Under the pieces are notes generated by a model. It saw nothing but the letters and a program-made list of their open reading frames with translations, ran no database searches and was not told where the DNA came from. 14,842 bases of DNA, taken from positions 1-14,842 of the forward strand of contig DKSD01000053.1 of NCBI GenBank assembly GCA_002473165.1, read 5' to 3'. Position numbers and translations under genes: made by a program. This DNA comes from Succinatimonas sp. UBA7265. GTDB lineage: Bacteria > Pseudomonadota > Gammaproteobacteria > Enterobacterales > Succinivibrionaceae. Shown in pieces: positions 1-7,793 of this stretch (positions are counted from its first letter, which is position 1; every line of letters starts with the position of its first letter).

Positions 1-64
1 TACCTACAATGCAATGTTTGGGGGAGTATATGGGAGAAGATAACTTATTGAGTTTAGGAGAAGA

Positions 65-149
65 TGGTGCGAAAGAAGGGACTCGAACCCTTACGCCTTG
101 CGGTACTAGCACCTGAAGCTAGCGCGTCTACCAATTCCGCCACTTTCGC
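65..149 (-). tRNA. tRNA-Leu (anticodon CAG)
   Basis: Read on the minus strand this is an 85-nt class II (long variable arm) tRNA. The acceptor stem pairs GCGAAAG with CTTTCGC, the discriminator is A and the 3' CCA is encoded (complement of 65-67). The anticodon arm is CTAGC, loop TTCAGGT, GCTAG, giving anticodon CAG, which reads CUG leucine codons. The T arm carries GGTTCGAGTCC. The sequence closely resembles E. coli tRNA-Leu(CAG). It lies 5 bp downstream of the tRNA-Arg gene, so the two are almost certainly processed from one transcript. The remaining 64 bp to the window edge show neither another tRNA nor a clear terminator. Confidence 0.97.
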
Positions 150-154
150 ATCAG

Positions 155-231
155 TGGTGATCCCGATGAGATTCGAACTCATGACCACCGCCTTCGGAGG
201 GCGATACTCTATCCATCTGAGCTACGGGATC
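155..231 (-). tRNA. tRNA-Arg (anticodon CCG)
   Basis: This is a 77-nt minus-strand tRNA. Acceptor GATCCCG pairs with CGGGATC, followed by discriminator A and an encoded CCA (complement of 155-157). The D arm contains AGCTCAGATGGATAGAG. The anticodon loop CTCCGAA gives anticodon CCG, which reads CGG arginine codons. The T arm contains GAGTTCGAATCTC. It is the first gene of a two-tRNA unit ending with tRNA-Leu(CAG). Confidence 0.97.
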
Positions 232-260
232 ACTTTGAATCTCTCAGTTTCTGAGCGCAC

Positions 261-288
261 ATTATAGCAACAAATTTCCAAAACACAA
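261..288 (-). promoter_or_regulatory. Promoter of the tRNA-Arg/tRNA-Leu unit
   Basis: On the minus strand a perfect TATAAT (complement of 261-266) lies about 30 nt before the tRNA-Arg 5' end. A weak -35 (TTGTGT, complement of 283-288) stands 16 bp further up. Just after the -10 comes GTGCGCTC, a GC-rich discriminator. In enteric bacteria such discriminators mark stable-RNA promoters under ppGpp/DksA (stringent) control. The regulation is inferred from that family knowledge. Confidence 0.7.
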
Positions 289-295
289 CAAAAAC

Positions 296-301
296 TATAA
301 A
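296..301 (+). promoter_or_regulatory. Possible -10 box for the tcdA operon
   Basis: TATAAA lies 33 bp before the tcdA start in an AT-rich stretch, back to back with the tRNA promoter. No good -35 is visible at the normal distance (TTTCCA at 275-280 would be spaced only 15 bp), so this is a weak assignment. Confidence 0.3.
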
Positions 302-333
302 ATAATCAAAAAGCATTTTTTAACGGGGAAAAC

Positions 334-1080
334 ATGTCCTTCGAACCCAGAAAAGCCTTCCGCGGCATCCGCGCGGTTTTCGGAGAAACCGGATTTCGCG
401 CGCTGCAGGGATCACACGTATTGGTGATCGGTGTAGGCGGGATCGGCTCGTGGCTGGCGGAAACGCTCTGCCGCAGCGCCGTAGGATCGCTGACGCTTTT
501 AGACTCCGACACCATAGAGTGCACAAACACGAACCGCCAGCTGCACACGCTCACATCCACAGAAGGCTTATATAAGGTGGATGTCCTGGGGCAGCGCCTT
601 TTGGACATCAACCCGCAGCTTAAGCTTGAAGTGCAAAGGACGCGCCTTACCCCCGAGAATATCCAGGAAAAGCTCAAGGACTGCCCGCGCTATGTGGGCG
701 AGGCCATAGATGACATCGACGCCAAAGCCTACGTCGATGATTTCCTTTTTAAGCGCGAGAGCGTCTTCATTGTCGCCGGCGGCGCCGGCGGGCGCAAAGA
801 CCCCAGGCTCCTTGACATCGCCGATCTCGCGCAGGCCAATGGCAATTCGCTCATTGCCAGGCTGCGCACAATCCTGCGCCGCGAGTACGGCTATCCTAAA
901 GGCGGCGTCAAGATGAACATCCCCTGCGTGTTCAGTTCCGAGAAGCCGGTTTATTCCGCCAAAGAGGACTACCTCTCAGGCGATCTCCCGGCCTTCGGCG
1001 CATCGATGGCCGTGACCGCCTCCGCCGGGCTGATGATGGCGTCGTGGATAATCAGCAGGATCGTTGCGGACAAGCGTTAA
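334..1080 (+). CDS. tcdA: tRNA threonylcarbamoyladenosine dehydratase TcdA (CsdL/YgdL family)
   Basis: TcdA uses ATP to cyclise the t6A modification at position 37 of ANN-decoding tRNAs to ct6A, in the cytoplasm, with the CsdA/CsdE sulfur-relay proteins as partners. The 248-residue product has the E1-like/ThiF fold signatures: nucleotide-binding GVGGIG at 33-38, the acidic strand end LLDSD at 55-59, TNTNRQ at 64-69, AIDD at 124-127, AGGAGG at 148-153, and the C-terminal AFGASMAVTA block that matches E. coli TcdA (GFGAATMVTA). It is slightly shorter than the roughly 268-residue E. coli protein. The ATG is preceded by ACGGGGAA, a modest ribosome-binding site. It is the first gene of an operon: the primase-like gene starts 15 bp after its stop. 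Confidence 0.93.
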   Translation: MSFEPRKAFRGIRAVFGETGFRALQGSHVLVIGVGGIGSWLAETLCRSAVGSLTLLDSDTIECTNTNRQLHTLTSTEGLYKVDVLGQRLLDINPQLKLEVQRTRLTPENIQEKLKDCPRYVGEAIDDIDAKAYVDDFLFKRESVFIVAGGAGGRKDPRLLDIADLAQANGNSLIARLRTILRREYGYPKGGVKMNIPCVFSSEKPVYSAKEDYLSGDLPAFGASMAVTASAGLMMASWIISRIVADKR

Positions 1081-1095
1081 AAACAGGATCACACC

Positions 1096-3015
1096 ATGCT
1101 GGACAGAGATTTTGCGCACACCCGGGATTATCTCCTCTCAAAGCTGCCTGACTATTTAAGGCAGCGCGGCATCAATCCGGAGTCAAAGTTTTCCTGCGTA
1201 AACCCCGCGCACCGGGAACACCCTCTGACCATGAGCTATGACGCCTCAGAGCGCAAAGTGCGCTGCTTCAGCTGCGGCGCGGCCTACGATCTCTTCGCGC
1301 TCATCGGTTTAGACCGCGGGATCCGGGATTTTGCAGGCCAGTTCCGCGCCGCCCATGAGCTGTTCATCGGGCCTGTGCCCTATGAGCTTGAGCTGCAGCT
1401 GCAAAACCAGGGCGCAGCCCCCGATGCAGACAGCGTGCGGCAGCCGCGCCCGGAGATCCGCCCCTCCGAGGGCAGCGATCCGATGTTTGAGATCGACAGC
1501 GGCGATTACCGCATCCGGCGCGAGGAGCCCCGCCAGAACCCGGGCGCGGATCAGCGCCCGCAGTACTTCCAGCCCCTGTCGCCTTTCACTCAGCCGCCGC
1601 GCCAGCAGGGCGCGGGCACCGTGCACCTGCCAGGCGGCGGCCTGAGCATCAGCGCCAACCCGCAGGCGGCGGCGCCGCGCAGCTTTGGCAGTTACCAGTC
1701 CCCGCAGCCTGTCAACGGTGCCTACCGCGCCCAGACGTTCTTCAGGCAGCCTGGCGACGAGCTGCAAAACGACTACGATTATGCCGAATACCTCAAAAGC
1801 TGTGCGCGCAATGCTGCAAACACCGACTATTTCAAAGCCCGCGGGCTTTCAGATGAGGTGATTGCGCGCTTTCGCTTGGGCTATGACGATCATTACATCG
1901 CAGGCACGGATCAGTTAGGCGCCCAGGTGCTGTGGCGCGCCGCAATCGTGCCGTACTCAGACAAAGCCTACATGGCGCGCAACACCGCAAGGGATGACAA
2001 AGACCGCTTCAGAAAACAGGGACGCTTTGAGCTCTTCAACCGCAAAGCCCTCGACAGCGACGGTCCGGTGTTCGTGACCGAAGGCGAGTTTGACGCGTTA
2101 AGCCTTGAGACTTTGGGCTGTGCCGCGGTGGCACTGGGGGGCACGGGCAACGTGCGCGCGTTCGCCGAGATCGTCCGCGGCCTCGATCCTTCAATAAACC
2201 ACACCTATTACCTCTGCCTTGACAGCGATCACCCAGGCCGCGAGGCCGCGGACGAACTCCGCCAGCGCCTTTATGATCTGCGCGTGCCCTGCATCCCCGT
2301 CGACATCGCCTTCCCTTACAAAGACGCCAACGAGATGCTGGTAAAAGAGCGCGACGAGCTTATATCCAGGCTGAAAAACCTCGACAGCCTTTTGATGTAC
2401 CATTTGGCGCCGCTGCCCTCAGAGCCCGTGTCGCACAGCCTCATCGCCTCATCTGAGGATCTCTCAAATCTCAGAGTAAGCGATGCGCTCTACGCCCTGT
2501 GCGCCAGGCCGCAGACTGCGCGCATGCTTATCGCCGACATCATCAGCGCCTGCCAGGTAAGCCTCGTCTACGCCGGCACGCTCTCGCAGTGGGAGTACCT
2601 CTCCTCGCTGGTGCAGCGCCCGCGCTCTGAGGCGACCTCCGCACAGAACACGTTCTGGAAGAGCGCCAGGCTTCTGGAGATCGGATCTGATCATGTCGCC
2701 GACGACATCATCTCCGGGATCACGGCCTGCCGCATCCAGGGGGAGAAGCCTTTTATCACCGTGGCCGATCTCAGCGCCATGCCCGCAGAGCGGTGCGCCG
2801 CCACGGCCACGGAGCTCGGGCGCATGTGCGGCACGTACGGCGTGCCCGTCGTGGCGCTGTGCAATCCCGCCGCCGCGCCTTATGTCGAGGCGCTGGCCGT
2901 GCAGAGCATCAGCGTGCGCCTGACGCCAAACGGCGATTACGCCTGCGAGACCCTGGACGCCCAGGGGCAGCCTTACACGTTCACGCGCTACAAGACCGCC
3001 GCCTATGAAGCTTAA
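1096..3015 (+). CDS. DnaG-like zinc-finger/Toprim primase-family protein
   Basis: The 639-residue product has an N-terminal CHC2-type zinc finger (C34, H39, C57, C60; the first pair is C-x4-H rather than the C-x2-H of DnaG), then a Pro/Gln-rich low-complexity linker at about 105-225, then a primase core. In the core, RGLSDEVIARFRLGY at 249-263 resembles DnaG. The Toprim motifs follow: TEGEFDAL (E329, E331), LDSD (D376, D378) and KDANEML (409-415). These residues bind the catalytic metal in primases. The last 200 residues are unassigned. The stretch at 551-590, ending VPVVALCNP, is reminiscent of a RecA/DnaB-type core, but I see no Walker A. The zinc-finger style resembles proteins of phages and mobile elements more than housekeeping DnaG. 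ATG with AGGA seven bases upstream. It is translated ahead of rep and overlaps it. A role in priming, repair or restart is inference. Confidence 0.8.
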   Translation: MLDRDFAHTRDYLLSKLPDYLRQRGINPESKFSCVNPAHREHPLTMSYDASERKVRCFSCGAAYDLFALIGLDRGIRDFAGQFRAAHELFIGPVPYELELQLQNQGAAPDADSVRQPRPEIRPSEGSDPMFEIDSGDYRIRREEPRQNPGADQRPQYFQPLSPFTQPPRQQGAGTVHLPGGGLSISANPQAAAPRSFGSYQSPQPVNGAYRAQTFFRQPGDELQNDYDYAEYLKSCARNAANTDYFKARGLSDEVIARFRLGYDDHYIAGTDQLGAQVLWRAAIVPYSDKAYMARNTARDDKDRFRKQGRFELFNRKALDSDGPVFVTEGEFDALSLETLGCAAVALGGTGNVRAFAEIVRGLDPSINHTYYLCLDSDHPGREAADELRQRLYDLRVPCIPVDIAFPYKDANEMLVKERDELISRLKNLDSLLMYHLAPLPSEPVSHSLIASSEDLSNLRVSDALYALCARPQTARMLIADIISACQVSLVYAGTLSQWEYLSSLVQRPRSEATSAQNTFWKSARLLEIGSDHVADDIISGITACRIQGEKPFITVADLSAMPAERCAATATELGRMCGTYGVPVVALCNPAAAPYVEALAVQSISVRLTPNGDYACETLDAQGQPYTFTRYKTAAYEA

Positions 3016-5056
3016 CGACGCGCAGCAGCGGGCCGTGGACTGCACGGACGGGCCGTGCCTGGTGCTCGCCGGCGCCGGCTCGGGCAAAACCCGCGTCATT
3101 ACGGCCAAGATCACGGCGCTGATCCGCCGCAAGGGCCTCGAGCCTGAGTCGGTGTGCGCCGTGACGTTTACGAACAAGGCCGCCCGCGAGATGCAGGAGC
3201 GCGTCGCAGGCGATCTGGGCGCGGAAACTGCAGGGCGCGTGAGCGTCTCGACCTTCCATTCGCTCGGGCTTTCCATCATCCGCAAAGAGCACGCGCGCTT
3301 TGGGCTTTCCAAAAACTTCTCGCTTTTTGATCAGTATGATCAGGAGAAAATCGTCCGCGATCTCATCCGCGAGAAGTTCCCGCAGCTGCTCTCTGACAGC
3401 TCCGAGCGCAGCCTCGTCGAAAACGCCTGCGCCTCGATCTCGCGCTGGAAATCCTCGCTGATCTCCCCTGATGATCTGGAGATCGGGGGCGCGTGGACGC
3501 GCATGTGCTACCGCCTGTACGATCGCTACCTCAAGGCCTGCAATGCCCTGGATTTTGAGGATCTGCTCTTTCTGACGACGCGCGCGCTGCGCGATGACGC
3601 GGATTTTCGCGACAAATGGCAGTCCGTGTTCCGCTATGTGCTCGTTGACGAATACCAGGACACGAACGAGACCCAGTACCAGTTTCTCAGGCTGCTCACC
3701 GGAAAATACCGCTGCTTTACCGTCGTAGGCGATGACGATCAGTCCATCTACTCCTGGCGCGGCGCGCGCCCGGAGAACCTCAAGGTGCTGGCTCAGGACT
3801 ACCCGGATCTCACGGTCATCAAGCTTGAGGAGAACTACCGCTCGACGGCGAGGATCCTCCGCTGCGCCAACGCCCTGATCGCCCACAACGAGCACGTGTT
3901 TGACAAAAAGCTGCGCTCGGCCCTGGGCGAGGGCGCGAAGATCCAGGTGCAGGAGGTGGCCACCGAGGACGATCAGGCAGAGCGCATCGCCCAGCTCATC
4001 TGGCGGCACAAATACCACAACAAGTCCGCCTACCGCGATTACGCTGTCCTCTACCGCAGCAATTTCCAGTCGCGCGCCATCGAGAAGGCTTTCCGCGAAA
4101 ACCACATTCCCTGCGTGATCACGGGCGGCACGAGTTTTTTTGAGCAGCAGGAAGTCAAAGATCTCATGGGCTGGTGCCGGGTGCTGTGCAACCCGCGCGA
4201 TGACGCCGCGCTGCTGCGCGTCATCAACGTGCCGCGCCGCGGGATCGGCGCCGAGAGCATCGCCGTGATCGCGGAGATCGCGCGCGCCAACGGCAAAAGC
4301 ATGTACGACTCCATGCTGCAAAGCGTGCTTGCCAAAAAGCTGAACGCCAGACAGATGCAGGCCGTGAGCTCTTTTATGATCCTGCTTACGAATTTACGGC
4401 AGATGCTCATGGCCAAACAGGATGAGAAGGTCGCCAGAGTGCTCACCGATCACCTGGGGTATGAGCGCTATCTCAAAGCCTGCTCTGACAGCGACAATGC
4501 CGCCGAGTTTAAGATCAAAAACGCCAAAACGCTCATGGAGTGGATCGCCGATCTCTGCCGCGGCACCCGCGGGCGCGATCCGCTCACCTTCATGGAGGCC
4601 GTCGACAAACTCGGACTGCGCGAGATGCTCGACCGCTCCACTGACGCAGCAGACGCTGACGCCGTGCAGCTGATGACGCTGCACGCGGCCAAAGGGCTGG
4701 AGTTTCCCTATGTCTTTATGGCCGGCGTTGAAGAGGGGATCCTGCCGCACCGCTCCAGCTTTGAGCTCCAGGGCGGCATAGACGAGGAGCGCCGGCTCTG
4801 CTATGTCGGCGTCACCCGCGCCAAACGCGAGCTTACGATGCTGCTGTGCCGCCAGCGCAAGATCCGCGCGCAGGATCTCGACACCGGGATCCGCTTTAAC
4901 ACGCCAAGCCGCTTTATCTACGAGATGCCTCAGGAAGATCTGGCCTGGACGCCGCTTGGGAAGGTGCCAAGCGAGGCGACGGCCGCCCGGGCTGAACGCG
5001 TAAACCGCGCTGCGGCAAAGCTTCAGGCCATGATAGACCGGCTCGACGCGCAATAG
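3005..5056 (+). CDS. rep: ATP-dependent DNA helicase Rep (UvrD/Rep superfamily 1)
   Basis: Rep is a 3'-5' DNA translocase/helicase that clears proteins ahead of replication forks and helps restart. The 683-residue product (E. coli Rep 673) opens with MKLNDAQQRAV, close to the E. coli start. It carries all SF1A motifs: Walker A GAGSGKTR (23-30), TFTNKAAREM, DEYQDTN (215-221), GDDDQSIYSWRGA (242-254), LEENYRST (274-281), then near the C-terminus TLHAAKGLEF and YVGVTRAK. The ATG lies inside the end of the primase-like gene (11-bp overlap) and lacks a Shine-Dalgarno, so translational coupling is likely. The extreme C-terminal tail, which in E. coli contacts DnaB, is not recognisably conserved. 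Rep is distinguished from UvrD/PcrA mainly by its N-terminus and its position next to ilvC. Confidence 0.95.
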   Translation: MKLNDAQQRAVDCTDGPCLVLAGAGSGKTRVITAKITALIRRKGLEPESVCAVTFTNKAAREMQERVAGDLGAETAGRVSVSTFHSLGLSIIRKEHARFGLSKNFSLFDQYDQEKIVRDLIREKFPQLLSDSSERSLVENACASISRWKSSLISPDDLEIGGAWTRMCYRLYDRYLKACNALDFEDLLFLTTRALRDDADFRDKWQSVFRYVLVDEYQDTNETQYQFLRLLTGKYRCFTVVGDDDQSIYSWRGARPENLKVLAQDYPDLTVIKLEENYRSTARILRCANALIAHNEHVFDKKLRSALGEGAKIQVQEVATEDDQAERIAQLIWRHKYHNKSAYRDYAVLYRSNFQSRAIEKAFRENHIPCVITGGTSFFEQQEVKDLMGWCRVLCNPRDDAALLRVINVPRRGIGAESIAVIAEIARANGKSMYDSMLQSVLAKKLNARQMQAVSSFMILLTNLRQMLMAKQDEKVARVLTDHLGYERYLKACSDSDNAAEFKIKNAKTLMEWIADLCRGTRGRDPLTFMEAVDKLGLREMLDRSTDAADADAVQLMTLHAAKGLEFPYVFMAGVEEGILPHRSSFELQGGIDEERRLCYVGVTRAKRELTMLLCRQRKIRAQDLDTGIRFNTPSRFIYEMPQEDLAWTPLGKVPSEATAARAERVNRAAAKLQAMIDRLDAQ

Positions 5057-5085
5057 GCCCGGCTTATCTGACACCCGCAAACAAC

Positions 5086-5115
5086 AAGGCGCCCGCGGTT
5101 TCCCGCGGGCGCCTT
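5086..5115. terminator. Hairpin terminator between convergent rep and ilvC
   Basis: A perfect 13-bp stem (AAGGCGCCCGCGG, 5086-5098, with its complement at 5103-5115) closes a 4-nt loop in the 81-bp gap between two convergent genes. In the ilvC direction it is followed by the T-rich TTGTTGTTTG. In the rep direction there are only two Ts before GGCGC. It is therefore a good ilvC terminator and a weaker one for rep. Confidence 0.8.
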
Positions 5116-5137
5116 GGCGCATAAACCAAAATGAGGC

Positions 5138-6622
5138 TTAGTTGTTGCCGACGGTGATTTCCTTCATGTCGGACATATAGGCGCGCAGCTTGCGGCCCAC
5201 AACCTCGATCGGGTGGTTGCGGATAGCGTCGTTCACCTTGATGAGCTCGATGTTGTCCACGGAAGCGTCGCCCTTTAAGCCCTCGCCTTCGACATCCAGG
5301 CCCTGCTTCTTCATGAAGTCCTTGAGCAGCGGGATGGCGGCGTTGGCAAAGAGGTAGTTGCCGTATTCTGCGGTGTCGGAGATCACGACGTTCATCTCGT
5401 AGAGGCGGCGGCGGGCGATCAGGTTGGCGATCAGCGGCAGCTCGTGCAGCGACTCGTAGTAGGCGGACTCAGGGTATATGCCCGAGTGGGTCATGGTCTC
5501 AAAGGCCAGTTCGATGCCGGCCTTGGCAAAGGCGATCATCAGGGTGTTCTTGTCGAAGTATTCCTGCTCGCTGATGTGGGTGTCGCAGGCAGGGGCGTTC
5601 TCAAAGGCGCACTTGGCGTAGTTGTCTCTCCAGGTATGCAGTTTCGGATCGCCTGCGGCCCAGTCTTCCATCATCACGCGGGAGAACTCGCCGGACTCGA
5701 TGTCGTCCATGTGCTTTAAGTACAGATCCTTAAGCCGGGCCTTGAGCTCTTTGGCCAGATAGAAGGCTTTGATCTTGGCGGGGTTGGACATGCGGTCCAT
5801 CATGTTGGTGATGCCGCCCTGCTTTAAGGCCTCGCAGGTGGTCTCCCAGCCGTATTGCAGCAGCTTGCAGGCGTAAGCCTTGTCCATGCCCTGCTCGACC
5901 ATGTGATCGTACATGAGGATGGTGGCGGCCTGGAGCACGCCGCAGAGGATGGTCTGCTCGCCCATGAGGTCGGACTTGACCTCGGCGACGAACGAGGAGC
6001 GCAGGCAGCCGGCGCGATCGCCGCCTAAGCCTGAAGCCCAGGCTTTGGCGATGGCCCAGCCTTCGCCCTTGGGATCATTCTCAGGGTGCACAGCCAAAAG
6101 CATCGGGGTGCCGAAGCCGCGCTTGTACTCCTCGCGCACCTCGGTGCCCGGGGCTTTAGGGGCGACCATCACCACGGTGAGGTCTTTGCGCACCTGCATG
6201 CCCAGCTCGACGATGTTAAAGCCGTGGGAGTAGCCCAGCGCCGCGCCTGCTTTCATCAGGGGCTGCACGGCGTTCACCACGTTCTCGTGCTGCTTGTCCG
6301 GGGTCAGGTTGATCACCAGATCGGCTGTCGGGATGAGTTCCTTGTAGGTGCCGACCTTAAAGCCGTTCTCGGTGGCGCGCTTGAAAGAGGCGCGCTTTTC
6401 CTGGATGGCGGCCTCGCGGAGCGCGTAGCTGACGTCCAGGCCGGAGTCGCGCAGGTTCAGACCCTGGTTGAGGCCCTGAGCGCCGCAGCCGACGATCACG
6501 ACTTTCTTGCCCTTAAGGAAATTGCACCCGTCGGCAAACTCGCTGCGGGCCATGAGCTCACAGCAGCCTAACTGTGCCAGTTTCTGGCGAAGATTCAAAG
6601 TGTTGAAATAATTCTGGCCCAT
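5138..6622 (-). CDS. ilvC: Ketol-acid reductoisomerase, class II (NADP+)
   Basis: IlvC converts 2-acetolactate or 2-aceto-2-hydroxybutyrate to the dihydroxy acids of valine/leucine and isoleucine synthesis, using NADPH and Mg2+. From the chosen ATG it has 494 residues (E. coli 491), the long form with two knotted C-terminal domains. Visible features: GCGAQG (45-50), NADPH-contact residues matching E. coli R68/R76/S78 at R69/R77/S79, metal ligands D218 and E222 (SDLMGEQ), and E390 and E394 (ESLHELPL). The frame is open to a TTG at 6646, but ATG at 6622 is better: AAGGA lies four bases before it, and the protein then begins NYFNTLNLRQ like E. coli IlvC. It is divergent from ilvY, its likely activator, and ends at the hairpin at 5086-5115. 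Confidence 0.97.
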   Translation of the reverse strand: MGQNYFNTLNLRQKLAQLGCCELMARSEFADGCNFLKGKKVVIVGCGAQGLNQGLNLRDSGLDVSYALREAAIQEKRASFKRATENGFKVGTYKELIPTADLVINLTPDKQHENVVNAVQPLMKAGAALGYSHGFNIVELGMQVRKDLTVVMVAPKAPGTEVREEYKRGFGTPMLLAVHPENDPKGEGWAIAKAWASGLGGDRAGCLRSSFVAEVKSDLMGEQTILCGVLQAATILMYDHMVEQGMDKAYACKLLQYGWETTCEALKQGGITNMMDRMSNPAKIKAFYLAKELKARLKDLYLKHMDDIESGEFSRVMMEDWAAGDPKLHTWRDNYAKCAFENAPACDTHISEQEYFDKNTLMIAFAKAGIELAFETMTHSGIYPESAYYESLHELPLIANLIARRRLYEMNVVISDTAEYGNYLFANAAIPLLKDFMKKQGLDVEGEGLKGDASVDNIELIKVNDAIRNHPIEVVGRKLRAYMSDMKEITVGNN

Positions 6623-6679
6623 AATGTCCTTCCAGTTGACCAACAACAGAGATGAGTAAAAAACTCAAAAGGTGAAATC

Positions 6680-6707
6680 ATCATAGCAGATTTTTTAGAA
6701 AGTGGAA
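6680..6707 (-). promoter_or_regulatory. Predicted ilvC promoter
   Basis: On the minus strand TATGAT (complement of 6680-6685) is a fair -10, with only a poor -35 (TTCCAC, complement of 6702-6707; spacing 16). A weak -35 fits an activator-dependent promoter. The predicted start point near 6673 would put the operator palindrome centre (6731) about 58 bp upstream, where LysR-type activators normally bind. Confidence 0.5.
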
Positions 6708-6713
6708 TATAAT
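6708..6713 (+). promoter_or_regulatory. Predicted ilvY -10 box
   Basis: A perfect TATAAT sits 55 bp before the ilvY GTG start. No clear -35 precedes it. Transcription would start near 6720, at the edge of the palindrome at 6723-6739, which suits autorepression by IlvY. Confidence 0.5.
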
Positions 6714-6722
6714 TTATGCAGT

Positions 6723-6739
6723 ATTGCAAATTTCGCAAT
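6723..6739. promoter_or_regulatory. Predicted IlvY operator
   Basis: The ATTGC-N7-GCAAT palindrome contains the LysR-family T-N11-A core (T6725, A6737). It lies in the 145-bp gap between the divergent ilvC and ilvY starts. Known IlvY operators in E. coli are palindromic sites shared by both promoters, and IlvY activates ilvC when acetolactate-type substrates accumulate. A second operator, as in E. coli, is not evident to me. Confidence 0.6.
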
Positions 6740-6767
6740 TAACTGTTCAGGGCTTACGGAGGAAAAG

Positions 6768-7706
6768 GTGTTAGATCTAAAAGACGCGGCAACATTCTTA
6801 AGGCTGTGCGAGACTTCAAACCTGACCCGCACCGCGTCGCTGTGCCGCGTCAGCCCTTCCACCTTAAGCCGCACCCTCAACAAGCTCGAGCATGATTTCA
6901 AAGCCAAGCTGTGCATCCGCGACAAGAAAGGGGTGTTCATCACCGAAGCCGGCCGCAAGTTCGAAGAATTCGCCCGCAAGACCTTAAACGAATACGCGGC
7001 GCTCGAGTCCTCGCTGCACAGCGGCGCCGAGCAGGTCGAGGGCACCGTAAGCATCTTCTGCTCCGTCACCGCCTGCTATCTGTTTATTCCAAGACTCTTA
7101 AACGAACTGCACCTCACGGCGCCCAGCCTGGAGATCAAGCTGGAAACCGGCGATCCGGCCGAGTCCATAGACCGCCTCAACACCGACGCCCGCCTCGATT
7201 TTGCGATCTCGGCGCTGCCCTCTGAGATCCCTGAGAACCTCGACTATGTCGATCTCGTGACGTTCCCGCTCATTCTGACCGCACCGCGCAAGCCGCGCTT
7301 TGAGTGCGCCGGCGGAGCCGATCTCTCAGGCTATGATCTCAATACCGTGCCTTTTGTCATGCCCGAGCGCGGCCAGCTGCGCTATGAAGTCGACAAATGG
7401 CTCTCCTCGCAGGGCGTGAGGCCGCACGTCTACTCCGAGGTCGCAGGCCATGAGGCCATACTCTCCGTGACCGCCCTGGGCTTCGGGCTCTCCGTGGTGC
7501 CGCGGCTTGTGTATGAGATCTCCCCTTTCCGCAACGACGTCATCATCTTAAAAGAGCTGCCCTGGGCTGACTTCCGGGTCGCGCTGTGCTCGTTAAAAAA
7601 GAAAGCCCGGGACAAGACCGTCAAAGCCGTGCGCGCGGTCGCCGAGCGCATCGCCCCGAGCTTTGAGCCGGATCTGACGCGCCGCCGCGCCGAAACGCCG
7701 CTCTGA
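6768..7706 (+). CDS. ilvY: LysR-type activator of ilvC, IlvY
   Basis: The 312-residue product (E. coli IlvY 297) starts MLDLKDAATFLRL, with a winged helix-turn-helix at about 15-60 containing VSPSTLSRTLNKLE. The effector domain keeps the IlvY-typical IFCSVTA (97-103), IKLETGDPAE and the GHEA..SV.ALG.G block. The start is GTG at 6768: GGAGG lies five bases before it, and E. coli IlvY begins at the equivalent residue (MDLRDLKTFL). A longer reading from a GTG at 6702 would translate the operator and was rejected. IlvY senses 2-acetolactate or 2-aceto-2-hydroxybutyrate and induces ilvC. The divergent pairing with ilvC and the shared palindrome support this. The last ~15 residues are Arg-rich and unlike the family. 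Confidence 0.93.
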   Translation: MLDLKDAATFLRLCETSNLTRTASLCRVSPSTLSRTLNKLEHDFKAKLCIRDKKGVFITEAGRKFEEFARKTLNEYAALESSLHSGAEQVEGTVSIFCSVTACYLFIPRLLNELHLTAPSLEIKLETGDPAESIDRLNTDARLDFAISALPSEIPENLDYVDLVTFPLILTAPRKPRFECAGGADLSGYDLNTVPFVMPERGQLRYEVDKWLSSQGVRPHVYSEVAGHEAILSVTALGFGLSVVPRLVYEISPFRNDVIILKELPWADFRVALCSLKKKARDKTVKAVRAVAERIAPSFEPDLTRRRAETPL

Positions 7707-7736
7707 TAAATCTAACGCCGCGCTCTGGCTGCACCG

Positions 7737-7756
7737 ATGCTGTTGAGCAGCATTTT
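7737..7756 (+). terminator. Probable ilvY terminator
   Basis: ATGCTG (7737-7742) and CAGCAT (7748-7753) form a 6-bp stem with loop TTGAG, running into TTTT at 7753-7756. It lies 31 bp after the ilvY stop. The stem and T-tract are short, so efficiency may be moderate. Confidence 0.5.
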
Positions 7757-7793
7757 CTGAGCGTTAACACTCCTGCGTCGAAGATCTGTGTTT

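Noticed and set aside
64..267. A 67-codon frame across the tRNA genes
   Set aside because: It consists almost entirely of two tRNA genes on the other strand.
2981..4321. A 446-codon open frame on the minus strand opposite rep
   Set aside because: It is wholly covered by rep with all helicase motifs, has repetitive Ala/Val/Arg/His composition typical of antisense frames in G+C-rich genes, and shows no recognisable domain.
6086..6571. A 161-codon plus-strand frame opposite ilvC
   Set aside because: Antisense shadow of ilvC, rich in His, Gly, Val and Leu with no family resemblance.
6623..6646. An upstream TTG start adding eight residues to IlvC
   Set aside because: The ATG at 6622 has AAGGA at proper distance and matches the E. 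coli IlvC N-terminus.
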